Part shown: positions 17,589-26,952 of the stretch, piece by piece | How the letters are laid out: each line of letters begins with the position of its first letter | Numbering within the stretch: the first letter of the stretch is position 1 | DNA from: Microbacterium sp. | GTDB taxonomy: Bacteria > Actinomycetota > Actinomycetes > Actinomycetales > Microbacteriaceae | Assembly: GCA_013823625.1 (NCBI GenBank) | Contig: PNMM01000004.1 | Location: 1-64,000, forward strand | DNA: 64,000 nt | Direction of reading: 5' to 3' | The notes under the pieces: generated by a model | Seen by the model: the letters and a program-made list of their open reading frames with translations, nothing else | Told to the model about the DNA's origin: nothing | Databases searched by the model: none | Position numbers and translations under genes: made by a program

Positions 17589-17915
17589 CGAACGAGCCTC
17601 TGGCATGAGCGAGGCGATCCCGATCGTGCCCCCGTTTCGCTGTGCATGGCGCCATCTGTTCCGACAGCGGGAGGAGCGGTAGACGTGCGGCACGCAGACA
17701 AGGCGACCCATCCTTTCGGTGCCTTCCAGAAGCGCGGAAGTTCTTAAGCATTCCTCCTATTTTTCCGCGGTTTTGGAAGGCCGCACGGTGAGATCGCGCG
17801 ATGGCGAGAGCACACAGTCTTCGGGCTCGCTGGACCAGGCAGCGGTACGACACGGGGGCCCCGGTAATGTGGCGCTCAAGGGTTGCCGTGTAGCCCCGGG
17901 GAGAGCAGAGAGACG
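17589..17915. other. Gene-poor stretch between divergent units
   Basis: No convincing gene. The stretch contains an AT-richer patch at about 17740-17775 (CCTATTTTTCCGCGGTTTTG) that could hold promoters for the leftward remnant and the rightward small membrane-protein gene. Open frames crossing it have arginine-rich, shadow-like translations and start codons badly spaced from their purine-rich sites. Confidence 0.4.
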
Positions 17916-18170
17916 ATGAGCTTGGCAACAGCAATGACTTTCGTCTCTATCGCATTCGGCGCCGTCGTCGTCATCGCCATCATCGTGCGCCTCGTGGTTG
18001 GTCTCGCTCGGCGCCGAGGTCGTGCGGCTTTGCGTGATATCGGGGGCGCCTTGACCGGAGCGGTCAGCGTGCAGTCGTCCGCATACGGCTGGACACCCGG
18101 CTCCCTCGCTCCTGCCGACCCGCCCGCCGCCGAGTGGCACGATTCCGAAGAAACGCGCGACAGCAGATAA
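17916..18170 (+). CDS. Small single-pass membrane protein, unknown function
   Basis: An 84-residue protein with an N-terminal membrane helix (MTFVSIAFGAVVVIAIIV), an Arg-rich positive stop (LARRRGRAALRD), and a hydrophilic C-terminal tail, so it is likely N-out/C-in. Family not recognised. A purine-rich AGAGAG precedes the ATG. It ends 133 bases before fbiC on the same strand; co-transcription with fbiC is possible but the gap also leaves room for a promoter. It is similar in plan, not visibly in sequence, to the small membrane protein at 9131. Confidence 0.6.
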   Translation: MSLATAMTFVSIAFGAVVVIAIIVRLVVGLARRRGRAALRDIGGALTGAVSVQSSAYGWTPGSLAPADPPAAEWHDSEETRDSR

Positions 18171-18303
18171 CGGCGACCGGCGCGAGTAGGGTGGACGCAC
18201 AACGTGTTGCGCCCGGTCTGGGGCGCGGCGTGGCGCCGCTCTTGAGGTGCCCGACCCGGCGGGTTCAGCGTGCCCGCCGTCGCTCGGCTTGCCAGGAGCA
18301 TCC

Positions 18304-21036
18304 ATGACGGAGTCCACACCACAGAACACGCCCGTGCGCGCGACGGGGGCGGGGCGAAAAGCCGCGGCCAACGACGCGGCCAACACCGCCACGACACGCG
18401 TAGTCAGCGCAGCCGCCTCCCCTGCGGGGTTTGTGCCCAGCGCGTCGGCGATCTCGCGCGCGCTCAAGCGGGCCGAGTCGGGCGTCACGCTCGACGCGAC
18501 CGAAGCCGAGACGCTGCTGCACTGCCGGCACGACGACCTCGAGCGGCTGCTGACCGTCGCGAGCCGCGTTCGGGATGCGGGGCTCGAGAAAGCCGGACGC
18601 CCCGGCGTCATCACGTACTCACGCAAAGTGTTCATTCCGCTCACGCACCTGTGCCGCGACCGCTGCCACTACTGCGTGTTCGTACAGACGCCGAACCAGC
18701 TCGCCGCGCACGGCAAAGCACCCTTCCTCTCCCCCGACGAAGTGCTCGAGATCGCGCGCCAAGGCGCCGCGCTCGGGTGCAAAGAAGCCCTCTTCACGCT
18801 CGGCGACCGGCCCGAAGAGCGCTGGCCCGCCGCGCGCGAATGGCTCGACGCCCGCGGCTACGACTCCACGATCGACTACTTGCGCTCGGTCGCGATTCTC
18901 GTGCTCGAAGAGACCGGGCTACTGCCGCACCTCAACCCCGGCGTCATGACCTGGCAAGAACTGCAGCGACTCAAGCCCGTCGCCCCGAGCATGGGCATGA
19001 TGCTCGAGACCACCAGCAAGCGGCTGTTCGAAACGCGCGGGCTCGCCCACTTCGGCTCGCCCGACAAAGACCCCGAGTTGCGCTTGCGCGTGCTCGAAGA
19101 CGCTGGTCGCAGCGCCATCCCATTCACGACGGGCCTGCTGCTGGGAATCGGCGAAACCTATGCCGAACGCGTCGACGGAATGTTCGCGATTCGGGCGACC
19201 TCGCGGCGGCACGGGCACGTGCAAGAGGTCATCATCCAGAACTTCCGGGCCAAGCCGCGCACGGCGATGCGCGCCGCCGACGACCTCGCGCTGCAGGAGT
19301 ACATCGCCGCCGTCGCCGTCAGCCGTCTCGTGCTCGGCCCGAGCGCTCGCGTGCAAGCGCCGCCGAACCTCACCGACGCCGAAGAACTAGGCCTGCTGAT
19401 TCGCGCGGGCATCGACGACTGGGGTGGGGTGAGCCCGCTGACTCCCGACCACGTCAACCCCGAGCGCCCGTGGCCGCAGATCGACGAGCTCGCGCGCTTG
19501 ACCGCCGAGTCGGGGTTCACGCTGCACGAGCGCTTGACCGCGCACCCTCACTACGTGCGTGCCGAAGAGCCGTGGCTCGACCCGCGCATCGTTCCGCACG
19601 TGCGGGCCCTGGCCTCAGGCGATGGGCTCGCGAACGAGGCTGCCGTGCTGCGGGGCATCCCGTGGCAAGAGCCCGACCCCGATTGGGCGAGCCGCGCCGG
19701 CACCGGACGCACCGACCTGCACGTTGAGATCGACACCGAGGGTCGGCGCACCGAAACTCGCAGCGACTTCGAGGACGTCTACGGCGACTGGGCCGAGCTG
19801 CGCGAAGCGACGACCGGAGCTCGTGACCGCACGGTCGCTGTGAGCACGGGCGTTGCGGCGGTGCTGCGTCGGGCTGAGGATGCTCCCGCCGGCTTGACCG
19901 ACGACGACTACCTGACGCTGCTGCAGGCCGACGGCGCCGACCTCGACGCGCTCGCCGACCTCGCCGACCGAGTGCGACGCGACACGGTGGGCGACGTGAT
20001 CGGTTACGTCGTCAACCGCAACATCAACTTCACGAACGTCTGTTACACGGGCTGCCGGTTCTGCGCGTTCGCGCAGCGGCGCACCGATGCTGATGCCTTC
20101 ACGCTCTCGATGCAGCAGGTCGGCGACCGGGTCGATGAGGCGTGGGCGCTCGGGGCGACTGAGATTTGCATGCAAGGCGGAATCCACCCCGACCTGCCCG
20201 GAACGGCCTACTTCGACCTCGCGCGCGAAGTGAAGAAGCGCCAGCCGGGCATTCACCTGCACGCGTTTAGCCCGATGGAGATCGTGAACGGAGCATCCCG
20301 AACCGGGTTGTCGTTCGCCGACTTCTTGACGGCGGCGAAAGAGGCGGGGCTCGACACGATTCCGGGCACGGCGGCCGAGATTCTCGACGATGAGGTGCGC
20401 TGGGTGCTCACGAAGGGCAAGCTGCCCGCCGCCGAGTGGATCGAGATTGTCAGCACCGCGCATCGCCTCGGCATTCGCTCGTCGAGCACGATGATGTACG
20501 GGCACGTGGATGCTCCGCACCACTGGGTCGGCCACTTGCGCACCCTCGCTCGCGTGCAGGACGACACCGGCGGTTTCACCGAGTTCGTGCTGCTGCCGTT
20601 CGTGCACGCGAGTTCGCCCGTCTATCTCGCGGGCGTGGCGCGACCCGGCCCGACGCCGCAAGAGAACCGTGCGGTGCACGCGGTCGCACGCTTGATGCTG
20701 CACTGCCGCATCGATCACGTGCAGACCTCGTGGGTGAAGCTCGGCACCGAAGGCACCCAGCTCATGCTGCGCGGCGGGGCTGATGACGTCGGCGGCACGC
20801 TCATGGAAGAGACGATCAGCCGCATGGCGGGCGCCGACAACGGTTCTGAGAAGACGGTCGCTGAGCTCGAAGAGCTGGCGAGTTCGATCGGACGCGTCGC
20901 GCGCCAGCGCACGACGACCTACGGAACGCCCGACCCGGAACGTGTCGCGGTCGCACAGTCGCACAGAACCGAGGGCTACGCGGCCACGGGCCGGCGGCTC
21001 TCGCTCACGGTCGCCGAGGTGCGCTCGGGCTCGTGA
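18304..21036 (+). CDS. fbiC: Fo synthase (bifunctional FbiC: CofG+CofH fusion)
   Basis: Makes the deazaflavin chromophore Fo from tyrosine and a ribityl-uracil intermediate, using two radical-SAM sites on one chain. The 910-residue protein has a first CX3CX2C cluster at Cys117, Cys121 and Cys124 (CRDRCHYC, CofG half) and a second at Cys580, Cys584 and Cys587 (CYTGCRFC, CofH half). Fusion of the two halves is the actinobacterial form. The CofH half keeps [20 protein letters not shown] and [14 protein letters not shown]. The first ~55 residues are Ala/Thr-rich and probably disordered. Start ATG at 18304; an in-frame start 19 codons upstream has no support. It is convergent with cofC. Confidence 0.97.
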   Translation: MTESTPQNTPVRATGAGRKAAANDAANTATTRVVSAAASPAGFVPSASAISRALKRAESGVTLDATEAETLLHCRHDDLERLLTVASRVRDAGLEKAGRPGVITYSRKVFIPLTHLCRDRCHYCVFVQTPNQLAAHGKAPFLSPDEVLEIARQGAALGCKEALFTLGDRPEERWPAAREWLDARGYDSTIDYLRSVAILVLEETGLLPHLNPGVMTWQELQRLKPVAPSMGMMLETTSKRLFETRGLAHFGSPDKDPELRLRVLEDAGRSAIPFTTGLLLGIGETYAERVDGMFAIRATSRRHGHVQEVIIQNFRAKPRTAMRAADDLALQEYIAAVAVSRLVLGPSARVQAPPNLTDAEELGLLIRAGIDDWGGVSPLTPDHVNPERPWPQIDELARLTAESGFTLHERLTAHPHYVRAEEPWLDPRIVPHVRALASGDGLANEAAVLRGIPWQEPDPDWASRAGTGRTDLHVEIDTEGRRTETRSDFEDVYGDWAELREATTGARDRTVAVSTGVAAVLRRAEDAPAGLTDDDYLTLLQADGADLDALADLADRVRRDTVGDVIGYVVNRNINFTNVCYTGCRFCAFAQRRTDADAFTLSMQQVGDRVDEAWALGATEICMQGGIHPDLPGTAYFDLAREVKKRQPGIHLHAFSPMEIVNGASRTGLSFADFLTAAKEAGLDTIPGTAAEILDDEVRWVLTKGKLPAAEWIEIVSTAHRLGIRSSSTMMYGHVDAPHHWVGHLRTLARVQDDTGGFTEFVLLPFVHASSPVYLAGVARPGPTPQENRAVHAVARLMLHCRIDHVQTSWVKLGTEGTQLMLRGGADDVGGTLMEETISRMAGADNGSEKTVAELEELASSIGRVARQRTTTYGTPDPERVAVAQSHRTEGYAATGRRLSLTVAEVRSGS

Positions 21037-21070
21037 CGGAGCTCGGGCCTGCGGACCTGCATGCCGGCCG

Positions 21071-21176
21071 GCCCGCGTCCCTGCCCGCCTGCCGGCCGGC
21101 CCGCGCCCCTGCCGCCTTGCCCTGCCCGCGTCCCTGCCCGCCTGCCGGCCGGCCCGCGCCCCTGCCGCCTTGCCCT
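21071..21176. repeat. Two perfect tandem copies of a 53-bp GC-rich unit
   Basis: Bases 21071-21123 and 21124-21176 are identical, and a degenerate partial third copy follows. Each unit contains the palindrome GCCGGCCGGC and pyrimidine-rich runs; another copy of the palindrome lies at 21063. The plus strand has no A from 21062 to 21223 (162 bases). The junction reads CCC-TG-CCC-GCGT-CCC-TG-CCC at 21120-21139, so the minus strand has a three-tetrad G-quadruplex motif. It lies in the 533-base gap between convergent fbiC and cofC, which contains no gene I can support. Confidence 0.9.
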
Positions 21177-21294
21177 GTCCGCCTGCTTGCCGGCGTGCCC
21201 TCCGCCCTGGGTGCCGCCTGCCGACCCGCTCGCCCTGCTTGCTGCAGGCCTGACTCCCTGCCCGCCTACCGCGCCGACCAATCCTTCCGCACGC

Positions 21295-21352
21295 CTCCCC
21301 AATCGAAGGAACTTTGGGAGCAAAGTCGTTGAAGGTTCCTTCGATTGGGGAG
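21295..21352. other. 18-bp inverted repeat with nested inner stem
   Basis: CTCCCCAATCGAAGGAAC at 21295-21312 is perfectly complementary to 21335-21352. The 22-base interior also contains ACTTTG/CAAAGT (21311-21316 and 21321-21326) around GGAG, so two alternative or stacked stems can form. The element is much less GC-rich than its surroundings. No transposase or target duplication was seen. It may be a terminator for the convergent genes, a small mobile or REP-like element, or a structured RNA. Confidence 0.7.
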
Positions 21353-21448
21353 CGTCACGATAGGGACACTCGACCCGGGATCACGGTCCACTCCGCCGAC
21401 CTATACGCACGGCATCGATCGCCAACCCGAGTACACGATGGAGACCTC

Positions 21449-21577
21449 AGCTGGCGGGCACGTCGCGTTGAGGGCGCCTCGCGGGTGCGTCAGGTCGAGA
21501 GCAGCTGGCGGGCACGGCGGTTGGGGGAAGCTCGCGGCTGCGTCAGGTCGAGGGCGGCTCGCGGGTGCGTCAGGTCA
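21449..21577. repeat. Degenerate ~54-bp direct repeats reaching into the 3' end of cofC
   Basis: The string AGCTGGCGGGCACG occurs at 21449 and 21503. A 19-base core, CTCGCGGGTGCGTCAGGTC (one mismatch in the middle copy), occurs at 21478, 21531 and 21558. The copy at 21558 spans the cofC stop codon; read on the minus strand, all three carry the same CCTGACGCA, including TGA. The repeat therefore looks like repeated duplication of the cofC gene end. Confidence 0.8.
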
Positions 21578-22196
21578 GCAGCAGCGCGCGCGTGCGCGGG
21601 CCTATCAACACGACGCCAGTGTCGGCGAGGGCGGCGAGGGCCGTGAGTTGCTCGAGCGTGTCGACGTCGCGGCGCAGGCCTGAGTGCTCGCGCACGGCGA
21701 GTTCGACGTAGCCCGCGTCGCGGTGCTGCTCGGCCGAGTCGGCGCCGAACCGCAATGAGTGCGGCAACCCCGCGGCGGCGACGATGAGCGTTGTGCCCTC
21801 CCCCTCTGCGTCGGGCACGAAAGCCCAGTGGTGTTCGCTCGCCGCGACGAGGGCGGCATCGAGGTCGGCGGGCTGCAGCGCCGGTAGGTCACCGAGCAAG
21901 ACCGCGGTCGGCGCCGCAGGATCGGCCGCCGCGATTCCCGCGCCGATCGCGACGAGCAAGCCATAGCCTGGATCGTCGACAACACGGACTCCGTCAAGGG
22001 GTTCGGCGAGCGAGCCGACGACGATGAGTTCGCCGACTTCACGGGCAGCGCGGGCGGCGGCAACGGTGTCGAGGGCGATCGCGGCGGCGAGGGATGCCCG
22101 CCGGGCCTGCGCGTCAGCCCCAGCCCCTTCGGCGAGGCGACTCTTCGCGCTCGCGGCATCGCGCACGGGCACGATGAGCGACACGAGTGCAGACAT
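21570..22196 (-). CDS. cofC: 2-phospho-L-lactate/PEP guanylyltransferase (F420 biosynthesis)
   Basis: Activates phosphoenolpyruvate or 2-phospholactate with GTP for the CofD reaction; called FbiD in actinobacteria. The 208-residue protein has the family pattern: an N-terminal LIVPVRDAASAKSRLAEG nucleotide-binding loop, VVDDPGYGLLVAIGAG, VLLGDLPALQPADLDAAL and LPHSLRFGADSAEQH. It ends 10 bases after the transglutaminase gene's stop in reading direction and is the last gene of the moxR, DUF58, transglutaminase run. Its 3' end is part of a direct-repeat array. Substrate choice (PEP or phospholactate) cannot be read from sequence. Confidence 0.93.
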   Translation of the reverse strand: MSALVSLIVPVRDAASAKSRLAEGAGADAQARRASLAAAIALDTVAAARAAREVGELIVVGSLAEPLDGVRVVDDPGYGLLVAIGAGIAAADPAAPTAVLLGDLPALQPADLDAALVAASEHHWAFVPDAEGEGTTLIVAAAGLPHSLRFGADSAEQHRDAGYVELAVREHSGLRRDVDTLEQLTALAALADTGVVLIGPRTRALLLT

Positions 22197-22205
22197 CGGA
22201 TCAGC

Positions 22206-24572
22206 CTAAGCCGAGAGCGCGTCGGCGATCAGCCGCTCATCGGCGGGGGTTCGGTCGAGCAACGACACGGGCGCGATCGTCGCGAGTACGCGACGCCACA
22301 GGGGTTGCGAGCGACGGAGTGATCCCAGCGCGAGGTCGAGGTCGTCGCGCGCGGCGGGATGGTCGGCCGGGTGATCAGCAGGGCGGTCGGCGGTTCCGTA
22401 GGCGCGAGCCTCGAGCGCGAATCGAACGCGGTCGATGGCCGCGGCACCAGCTGCCGCACTACCGCCGTCACCAGCACCAGAGTGCGCCCCAGCAGCGTCG
22501 GGCACGACGCGCGATGCCCACGCGGCCGCGAGCTCGCGGGGCGTGCGGGTGTCATCGGCGGGCAACCCGAGGTCGCGCGCCGTGTCGCGGAGTTCGCGCC
22601 AGTGGTCGAGTGCATCCGGCGACCGGCGGCGGGCAGCGCGGCGACGCAGCCGCCACAGGCCCGGCAGCACGAGCAGCAGCACGAGCAAGGTGAGGGCGAG
22701 AGTGACGAGCGCGCGAGCATCCACGGGCACTCCATTCGACCCCGTGCCGAGGGCGCCGTCGAGCGAACCATCGGCGCCACCGTCAATGAGGTCGCTGGGG
22801 TCGAGGGCTTCGCCGCTGGGGTTCGTGTCGGGGTCGAGTTCGTCGGGGTCGGGTGCGGCGGTCGCGTCGGGCGTAGGGGCAAGAGTTTCACCCGTGACGG
22901 GGTCGACGGCCGGTTCTTCGCCCGGCGCGGGAACGTCGTCGGTCGCGTAGGCGGGCACCGCGCCGCGCGACGGCGTCGGCTCGAAGCGCACCCAGCCGAG
23001 CTCGTCGAAGTGTAGTTCGGGCCACGCGTGTAGGTCGTCGGTCGTGACGACGTACTCGCCGGGAACGTTCGGGCTCGCGGTTCCGGGTACGAAACCGACC
23101 GCGATGCGCGCAGGAATGCCGAGCGTGCGCGCCATGAGCGTCATGGCCGCCGCGTAGTGCACGCAGTAGCCCGCGCGGGCCTCAAGAAAGACGGCGACGA
23201 TCTCGGCTCCCGTGCCGTCGTAACCCTGCTCGACGGGAGCCTCTTCTGAGTAGACAAAGTCTCCGCCCGTGAAGAACCTCTGCAGCGCGAGCGCTTGGTC
23301 GTAGGGCGACGGGCCGTCGGCACTCTCTGCCACTTGCGCTGCCGTGCGCGCGACGATGGGGTCAAGGCCCTCGGGCACCGCTCGGTACCGGTCGAGGCCC
23401 GAGGCATCGACGGTGGCCGTGCGCAACTGCAGGGGCGTCGGCGACGCGACGAGGCTCTCGACTTGGTACGAGCCGTTGCGGAACGTGCCATCGACCGTGC
23501 TCACCGTCACGCCATCAGCATCGACCACCCACTCGCCCGTCAGCCCCGTGATCTCGACGGGCGCTGAGGGCAGCGGCACCCAGCGCGACCGCACATTCTG
23601 CAGACGGATGCTCGTCGCCACTTGCTCCGTCGCCACCTCACTGCCCAGCCACGACGGCGGGCCCACCACGTCGGTCGCCGTCGCGACGCCGCCGATCACG
23701 GGCTGCACGCTTTGCCCCTCGAAGTCGGCGAGGTGCGAGAGAGTCAGGTAGAGCCCACCCTCGGCATCGGTCGAGTAGCGCAGCGCCTCGACGGGAGTGT
23801 TGCGCCGCAAGTCATTGCCGAGGTCGAGCACGGGGTTGACCCCCGCAACGAGTCCGCCCACGCCCGAGCCGGGCAGCGCCTCGCCCGCGATCACGGGAGG
23901 CAGCAGCGGCGGAACGAGCAACGCGGTCACGAGCACCCCCGCCGCCACCCCGAGGGCGCGCGCGGCGGCCGCGGCTCCCCCGCTCGCGGCCGGGCGGTGC
24001 AGCGCGAGCACGAGCAGATAGGCCGCAGCCGTGGCCAGGATCGAGACGATCGGCAACAGCCCCGGCGCAAGCACGACGGGCACGGCCAGAATGCCCAAGA
24101 GCGGAATCGCCGCAAACGCCGGCCGGCGGCCGTGCACCAGCACGGCGTCGGTCAGAATCGCAAGGCCCGCAACCCCCGACGCCATGAGAAAACGGATGCC
24201 GTCATCGGCAACGGCAGGAATCGTCTGCTCGGCAATCGAGAGCTCGCCCGCCCCGATCAGGAGGGCGAATCGCTCGGCCGTGGCCGGGAGCGGCACGATC
24301 CCGAGCAGCGCAGTGTCGGCCGCGAACAGCAGGGTCAGGGCGAGCACCGTGGCGGCGACCGCCGCCACGAGCGCCCACGCGGCCGCCCACCGCCGCACGA
24401 GCAGCCGCACCGCGACCGCCGCCCCTACAGCCGCCGCCGCAACCACGAGCACGGCCGGACCCCAGAGTCCTTCGTCGAGCACCGCCGAAAAGCTCGTCGA
24501 CGCCGCAGCAACCGCGAGAAGCCCTGCCGCGCTCAAGCCCGCCGTGCTGCGGGGCCGCACCGACTCAACCAT
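22206..24572 (-). CDS. Membrane transglutaminase-like protein (DUF3488/TgpA type)
   Basis: A 788-residue membrane protein: five or six N-terminal membrane helices (about residues 10-220), a large extracytoplasmic transglutaminase-fold domain with the catalytic Cys in ARAGYCVHYAAAMTLMAR, the His in DDLHAWPELHFDELGW, an acidic Pro/Asp-rich linker, another helix (VTLALTLLVLLLVLPGLW) and a cytosolic C-terminal region. This is the TgpA plan. The chemical reaction in actinobacteria is unknown. It overlaps the DUF58 gene by eight bases. The MoxR, DUF58, transglutaminase order is widespread and the three probably act together at the membrane. Confidence 0.93.
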   Translation of the reverse strand: MVESVRPRSTAGLSAAGLLAVAAASTSFSAVLDEGLWGPAVLVVAAAAVGAAVAVRLLVRRWAAAWALVAAVAATVLALTLLFAADTALLGIVPLPATAERFALLIGAGELSIAEQTIPAVADDGIRFLMASGVAGLAILTDAVLVHGRRPAFAAIPLLGILAVPVVLAPGLLPIVSILATAAAYLLVLALHRPAASGGAAAAARALGVAAGVLVTALLVPPLLPPVIAGEALPGSGVGGLVAGVNPVLDLGNDLRRNTPVEALRYSTDAEGGLYLTLSHLADFEGQSVQPVIGGVATATDVVGPPSWLGSEVATEQVATSIRLQNVRSRWVPLPSAPVEITGLTGEWVVDADGVTVSTVDGTFRNGSYQVESLVASPTPLQLRTATVDASGLDRYRAVPEGLDPIVARTAAQVAESADGPSPYDQALALQRFFTGGDFVYSEEAPVEQGYDGTGAEIVAVFLEARAGYCVHYAAAMTLMARTLGIPARIAVGFVPGTASPNVPGEYVVTTDDLHAWPELHFDELGWVRFEPTPSRGAVPAYATDDVPAPGEEPAVDPVTGETLAPTPDATAAPDPDELDPDTNPSGEALDPSDLIDGGADGSLDGALGTGSNGVPVDARALVTLALTLLVLLLVLPGLWRLRRRAARRRSPDALDHWRELRDTARDLGLPADDTRTPRELAAAWASRVVPDAAGAHSGAGDGGSAAAGAAAIDRVRFALEARAYGTADRPADHPADHPAARDDLDLALGSLRRSQPLWRRVLATIAPVSLLDRTPADERLIADALSA

Positions 24573-25875
24573 TCACGACCACCGCCGGTACGGCCCATTG
24601 GGCTATCGGCTCGGTATCGCCACCCATCAGAGCAAGCCACGCGTCATCGGGCGATCGCGTGATCGAGACGCGCGCCACGCGCCACCCCGCACGCTCGAAT
24701 GCCGTGCGCACGGGGTCGGGGTCGAGCAGAGTGTCGTCAGGGTTCGCTCCACTCGCGCGCCGCGAGGCGGCACGTGCGGGCTCGGCCGGGCCGGCGAGCA
24801 GAGCGACCGCGGGGGCGCGCGATGAGCGTTGGGCGAGCATCCACCGCAGAGTCCGATCGTCGGGAGCGCCGGCGAGCACCACCACGGGTGTCGAGCCCGA
24901 AAGCGCCCGCTCGTCAAGCTCGGCCGACGCGGTCGCGAGGGTCACGAGGGCAAGCTCGCCGAGCACGTCACCCACCGGGCCGTCGGCAATGGGCGCATCG
25001 GCGACGCGCTCGGTCGGCGTGACGAGTTCGACCGAGTATCCGCGCTCAGCCAAGTGCACCGCCGACGAGGCCGCCATGCGCACGAGCCACTCGAAGGTTG
25101 CGCTCGTGGCAGTTCGCCCTGCCGTCGCCGCAGAATCACGAGCGAGGCGAGCATCGTGATACCCCCGTGACTGCGAGTCAACGATGAGGCGAGCATGCGG
25201 GCCCGCCTGCGGTTCGTCGTTGCGCACCATGAGCTCGCCCTGCCGCGCCGTCACGCGCCAGTGCACGCGCCGCAGTGCGTCGCCATCGCGATACTCGCGC
25301 GTCACCACGTCGTCGTCGGCGCGCTCGCGCGAGCGCGACGTGCGCGGACCGGCTTCGCTCGACGGGTCGGGAACTGGTCCGGGGGTGAGCGGCGTCACCT
25401 GCGGCAGCACGAGTTGAGCGACCATCGCGCGCGTATCGACCACCCGCACGGCGAGGGCGAACGGGTCACGGTCTTCGATCAACAGCGGACCAACCGACAA
25501 CAGCCCGCGGTGGGTCGGCCAATAGCGATAGCCAATGCTCGCGGGGCGCGAGGCCGTGACCTCGCGCAACCGTCCGGGGCCCGCGAAGCCGGGAACCATG
25601 GGTACCCGTTCGATCCACTCGGCCGCGCGAGCGCGCCCACTCACGGTCACGCGCACCTGCACGGGCTCACCCTCGGTCGCCACGACGGGCTCGAGTTGCC
25701 GAGACACGCGAACGCGCGGTCGAGAACTCGCCACCATGCCAAAAGCAATGAGCGGTGCGGCGACGGCGACGGCAGCGATCGTCAGTAGCTCGGGGCGCTC
25801 GAACACATACGCGAGCACTCCGATGCCCACCGCGGCCACGAGGAACGCGATGCCGCGGGCCGTCAGCCGGGGCAC
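24565..25875 (-). CDS. DUF58 domain protein
   Basis: A 436-residue protein with two N-terminal membrane segments (residues ~8-50) and a DUF58 domain containing the diagnostic REYRDGDALRRVHWRVTARQ followed by GELMVRNDE. The C-terminal half resembles a von Willebrand A-type fold. DUF58 proteins are regular partners of MoxR ATPases; function is not defined. It lies nine bases downstream of moxR and overlaps the transglutaminase gene by eight bases, so the three genes are translationally linked. Confidence 0.92.
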   Translation of the reverse strand: MPRLTARGIAFLVAAVGIGVLAYVFERPELLTIAAVAVAAPLIAFGMVASSRPRVRVSRQLEPVVATEGEPVQVRVTVSGRARAAEWIERVPMVPGFAGPGRLREVTASRPASIGYRYWPTHRGLLSVGPLLIEDRDPFALAVRVVDTRAMVAQLVLPQVTPLTPGPVPDPSSEAGPRTSRSRERADDDVVTREYRDGDALRRVHWRVTARQGELMVRNDEPQAGPHARLIVDSQSRGYHDARLARDSAATAGRTATSATFEWLVRMAASSAVHLAERGYSVELVTPTERVADAPIADGPVGDVLGELALVTLATASAELDERALSGSTPVVVLAGAPDDRTLRWMLAQRSSRAPAVALLAGPAEPARAASRRASGANPDDTLLDPDPVRTAFERAGWRVARVSITRSPDDAWLALMGGDTEPIAQWAVPAVVVNG

Positions 25876-25884
25876 GAGCGCCGC

Positions 25885-26889
25885 CTAGTCGCGCGCCATC
25901 GGTACCGGCACGGCGGTGGCCGCCACAATGCGGTCGACCACCTCGTCGACGCTGCGCACCGTGCTGCCATCGGGATGCTGCGCTCGCGGCACCAGCACCA
26001 TGCGGTGCGAGAGCACCGTGGTCGCGAGAGCGTCGATGTCGTCGGGCAGCACGAAGTCGCGACCATCGAGGGCGGCTCGAGCGCGACTCGCGCGCACGAG
26101 CTGCAGCGTCGATCGCGGGCTCGCCCCGAGTCGCAGGGCCGAATCGTCGCGCGTCGCCTGAACGATCGCCACGGCATAGCGCTCGACCGCAGGGCTCACA
26201 TACACCTCACGCACGGTCGCGATCATGCGACGCAAGCCCATGACGTCGACGACGGGTTCGAGGCGTTCGAGCGGGCTGCCGTGTTCGCGATCGCGCACCA
26301 TGAGCGCTTCGCTCTCGGCATCGGGGTAGCCAATCGAGATGCGCGCCATGAACCTGTCGCGTTGCGCTTCGGGCAGGGCGTAGGTGCCCTCCATCTCGAT
26401 GGGGTTCTGCGTCGCGACGACGAGAAACGGGCTGTCGAGGTGGTGCGTGCGACCGTCGACCGTGACCTGCTGTTCTTCCATGCACTCGAGCAGAGCCGAC
26501 TGCGTTTTGGGGCTGGCCCGGTTGATCTCATCGCCGATCACGATGTGCGCAAACACCGGACCCGGTGTGAACTCGAAGGTTCCCAACTGCTGACGAAAAA
26601 CGCTGACGCCCGTGATGTCCGCTGGCAGGAGGTCGGGAGTGAACTGGATGCGATTGACGGTTCCGGCGATGCACTTCGCGAGCGCGCGAGCCAGCATCGT
26701 CTTGCCGACGCCCGGCACGTCTTCGATGAGCAGGTGACCTTCGGCGAGCAGCACCGTGAGTGCGGCATCCACCGCATCGGGCTTGCCGTCGAGCACGCCG
26801 TTCATGGCGCGACGGATGCTCGCCCCGAGTTCTGCGAACTCCTCCGCGCTCAGCGGCGCCGCTTCAGACATCGAGGTCATCATGCTCAT
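25885..26889 (-). CDS. MoxR-family AAA+ ATPase
   Basis: AAA+ ATPase thought to act as a chaperone or maturation factor for partner proteins with vWA or DUF58 domains. The 334-residue protein has Walker A EDVPGVGKTM (Lys63), Walker B VIGDEINRASPKTQ, sensor 1 VVATQNPIEMEG, and an arginine-finger region with LPEAQRDRFMARI. The N-terminus has several closely spaced Met codons, so the exact start is uncertain by up to six residues. It begins 63 bases after cofE on the same strand. Confidence 0.94.
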   Translation of the reverse strand: MSMMTSMSEAAPLSAEEFAELGASIRRAMNGVLDGKPDAVDAALTVLLAEGHLLIEDVPGVGKTMLARALAKCIAGTVNRIQFTPDLLPADITGVSVFRQQLGTFEFTPGPVFAHIVIGDEINRASPKTQSALLECMEEQQVTVDGRTHHLDSPFLVVATQNPIEMEGTYALPEAQRDRFMARISIGYPDAESEALMVRDREHGSPLERLEPVVDVMGLRRMIATVREVYVSPAVERYAVAIVQATRDDSALRLGASPRSTLQLVRASRARAALDGRDFVLPDDIDALATTVLSHRMVLVPRAQHPDGSTVRSVDEVVDRIVAATAVPVPMARD

Positions 26890-26952
26890 TGTTCGACTCT
26901 GCCATGCTCTGGCGCCGAGCGCTCTGAGAGTCTGCCCTACTGTGCCGAAACC

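Noticed and set aside
17566-17934. 122-codon minus-strand frame over the gene-poor stretch
   Set aside because: No ribosome site at its start, irregular composition, and overlap with the AbiEi-like frame in another register.
21071-21176. Tandem repeats as a CRISPR array
   Set aside because: Units are adjacent with no unique spacers, and no cas genes are present.
21295-21352. Inverted repeat as the end of an insertion sequence
   Set aside because: No transposase fragment, partner copy or target-site duplication is visible in the window.
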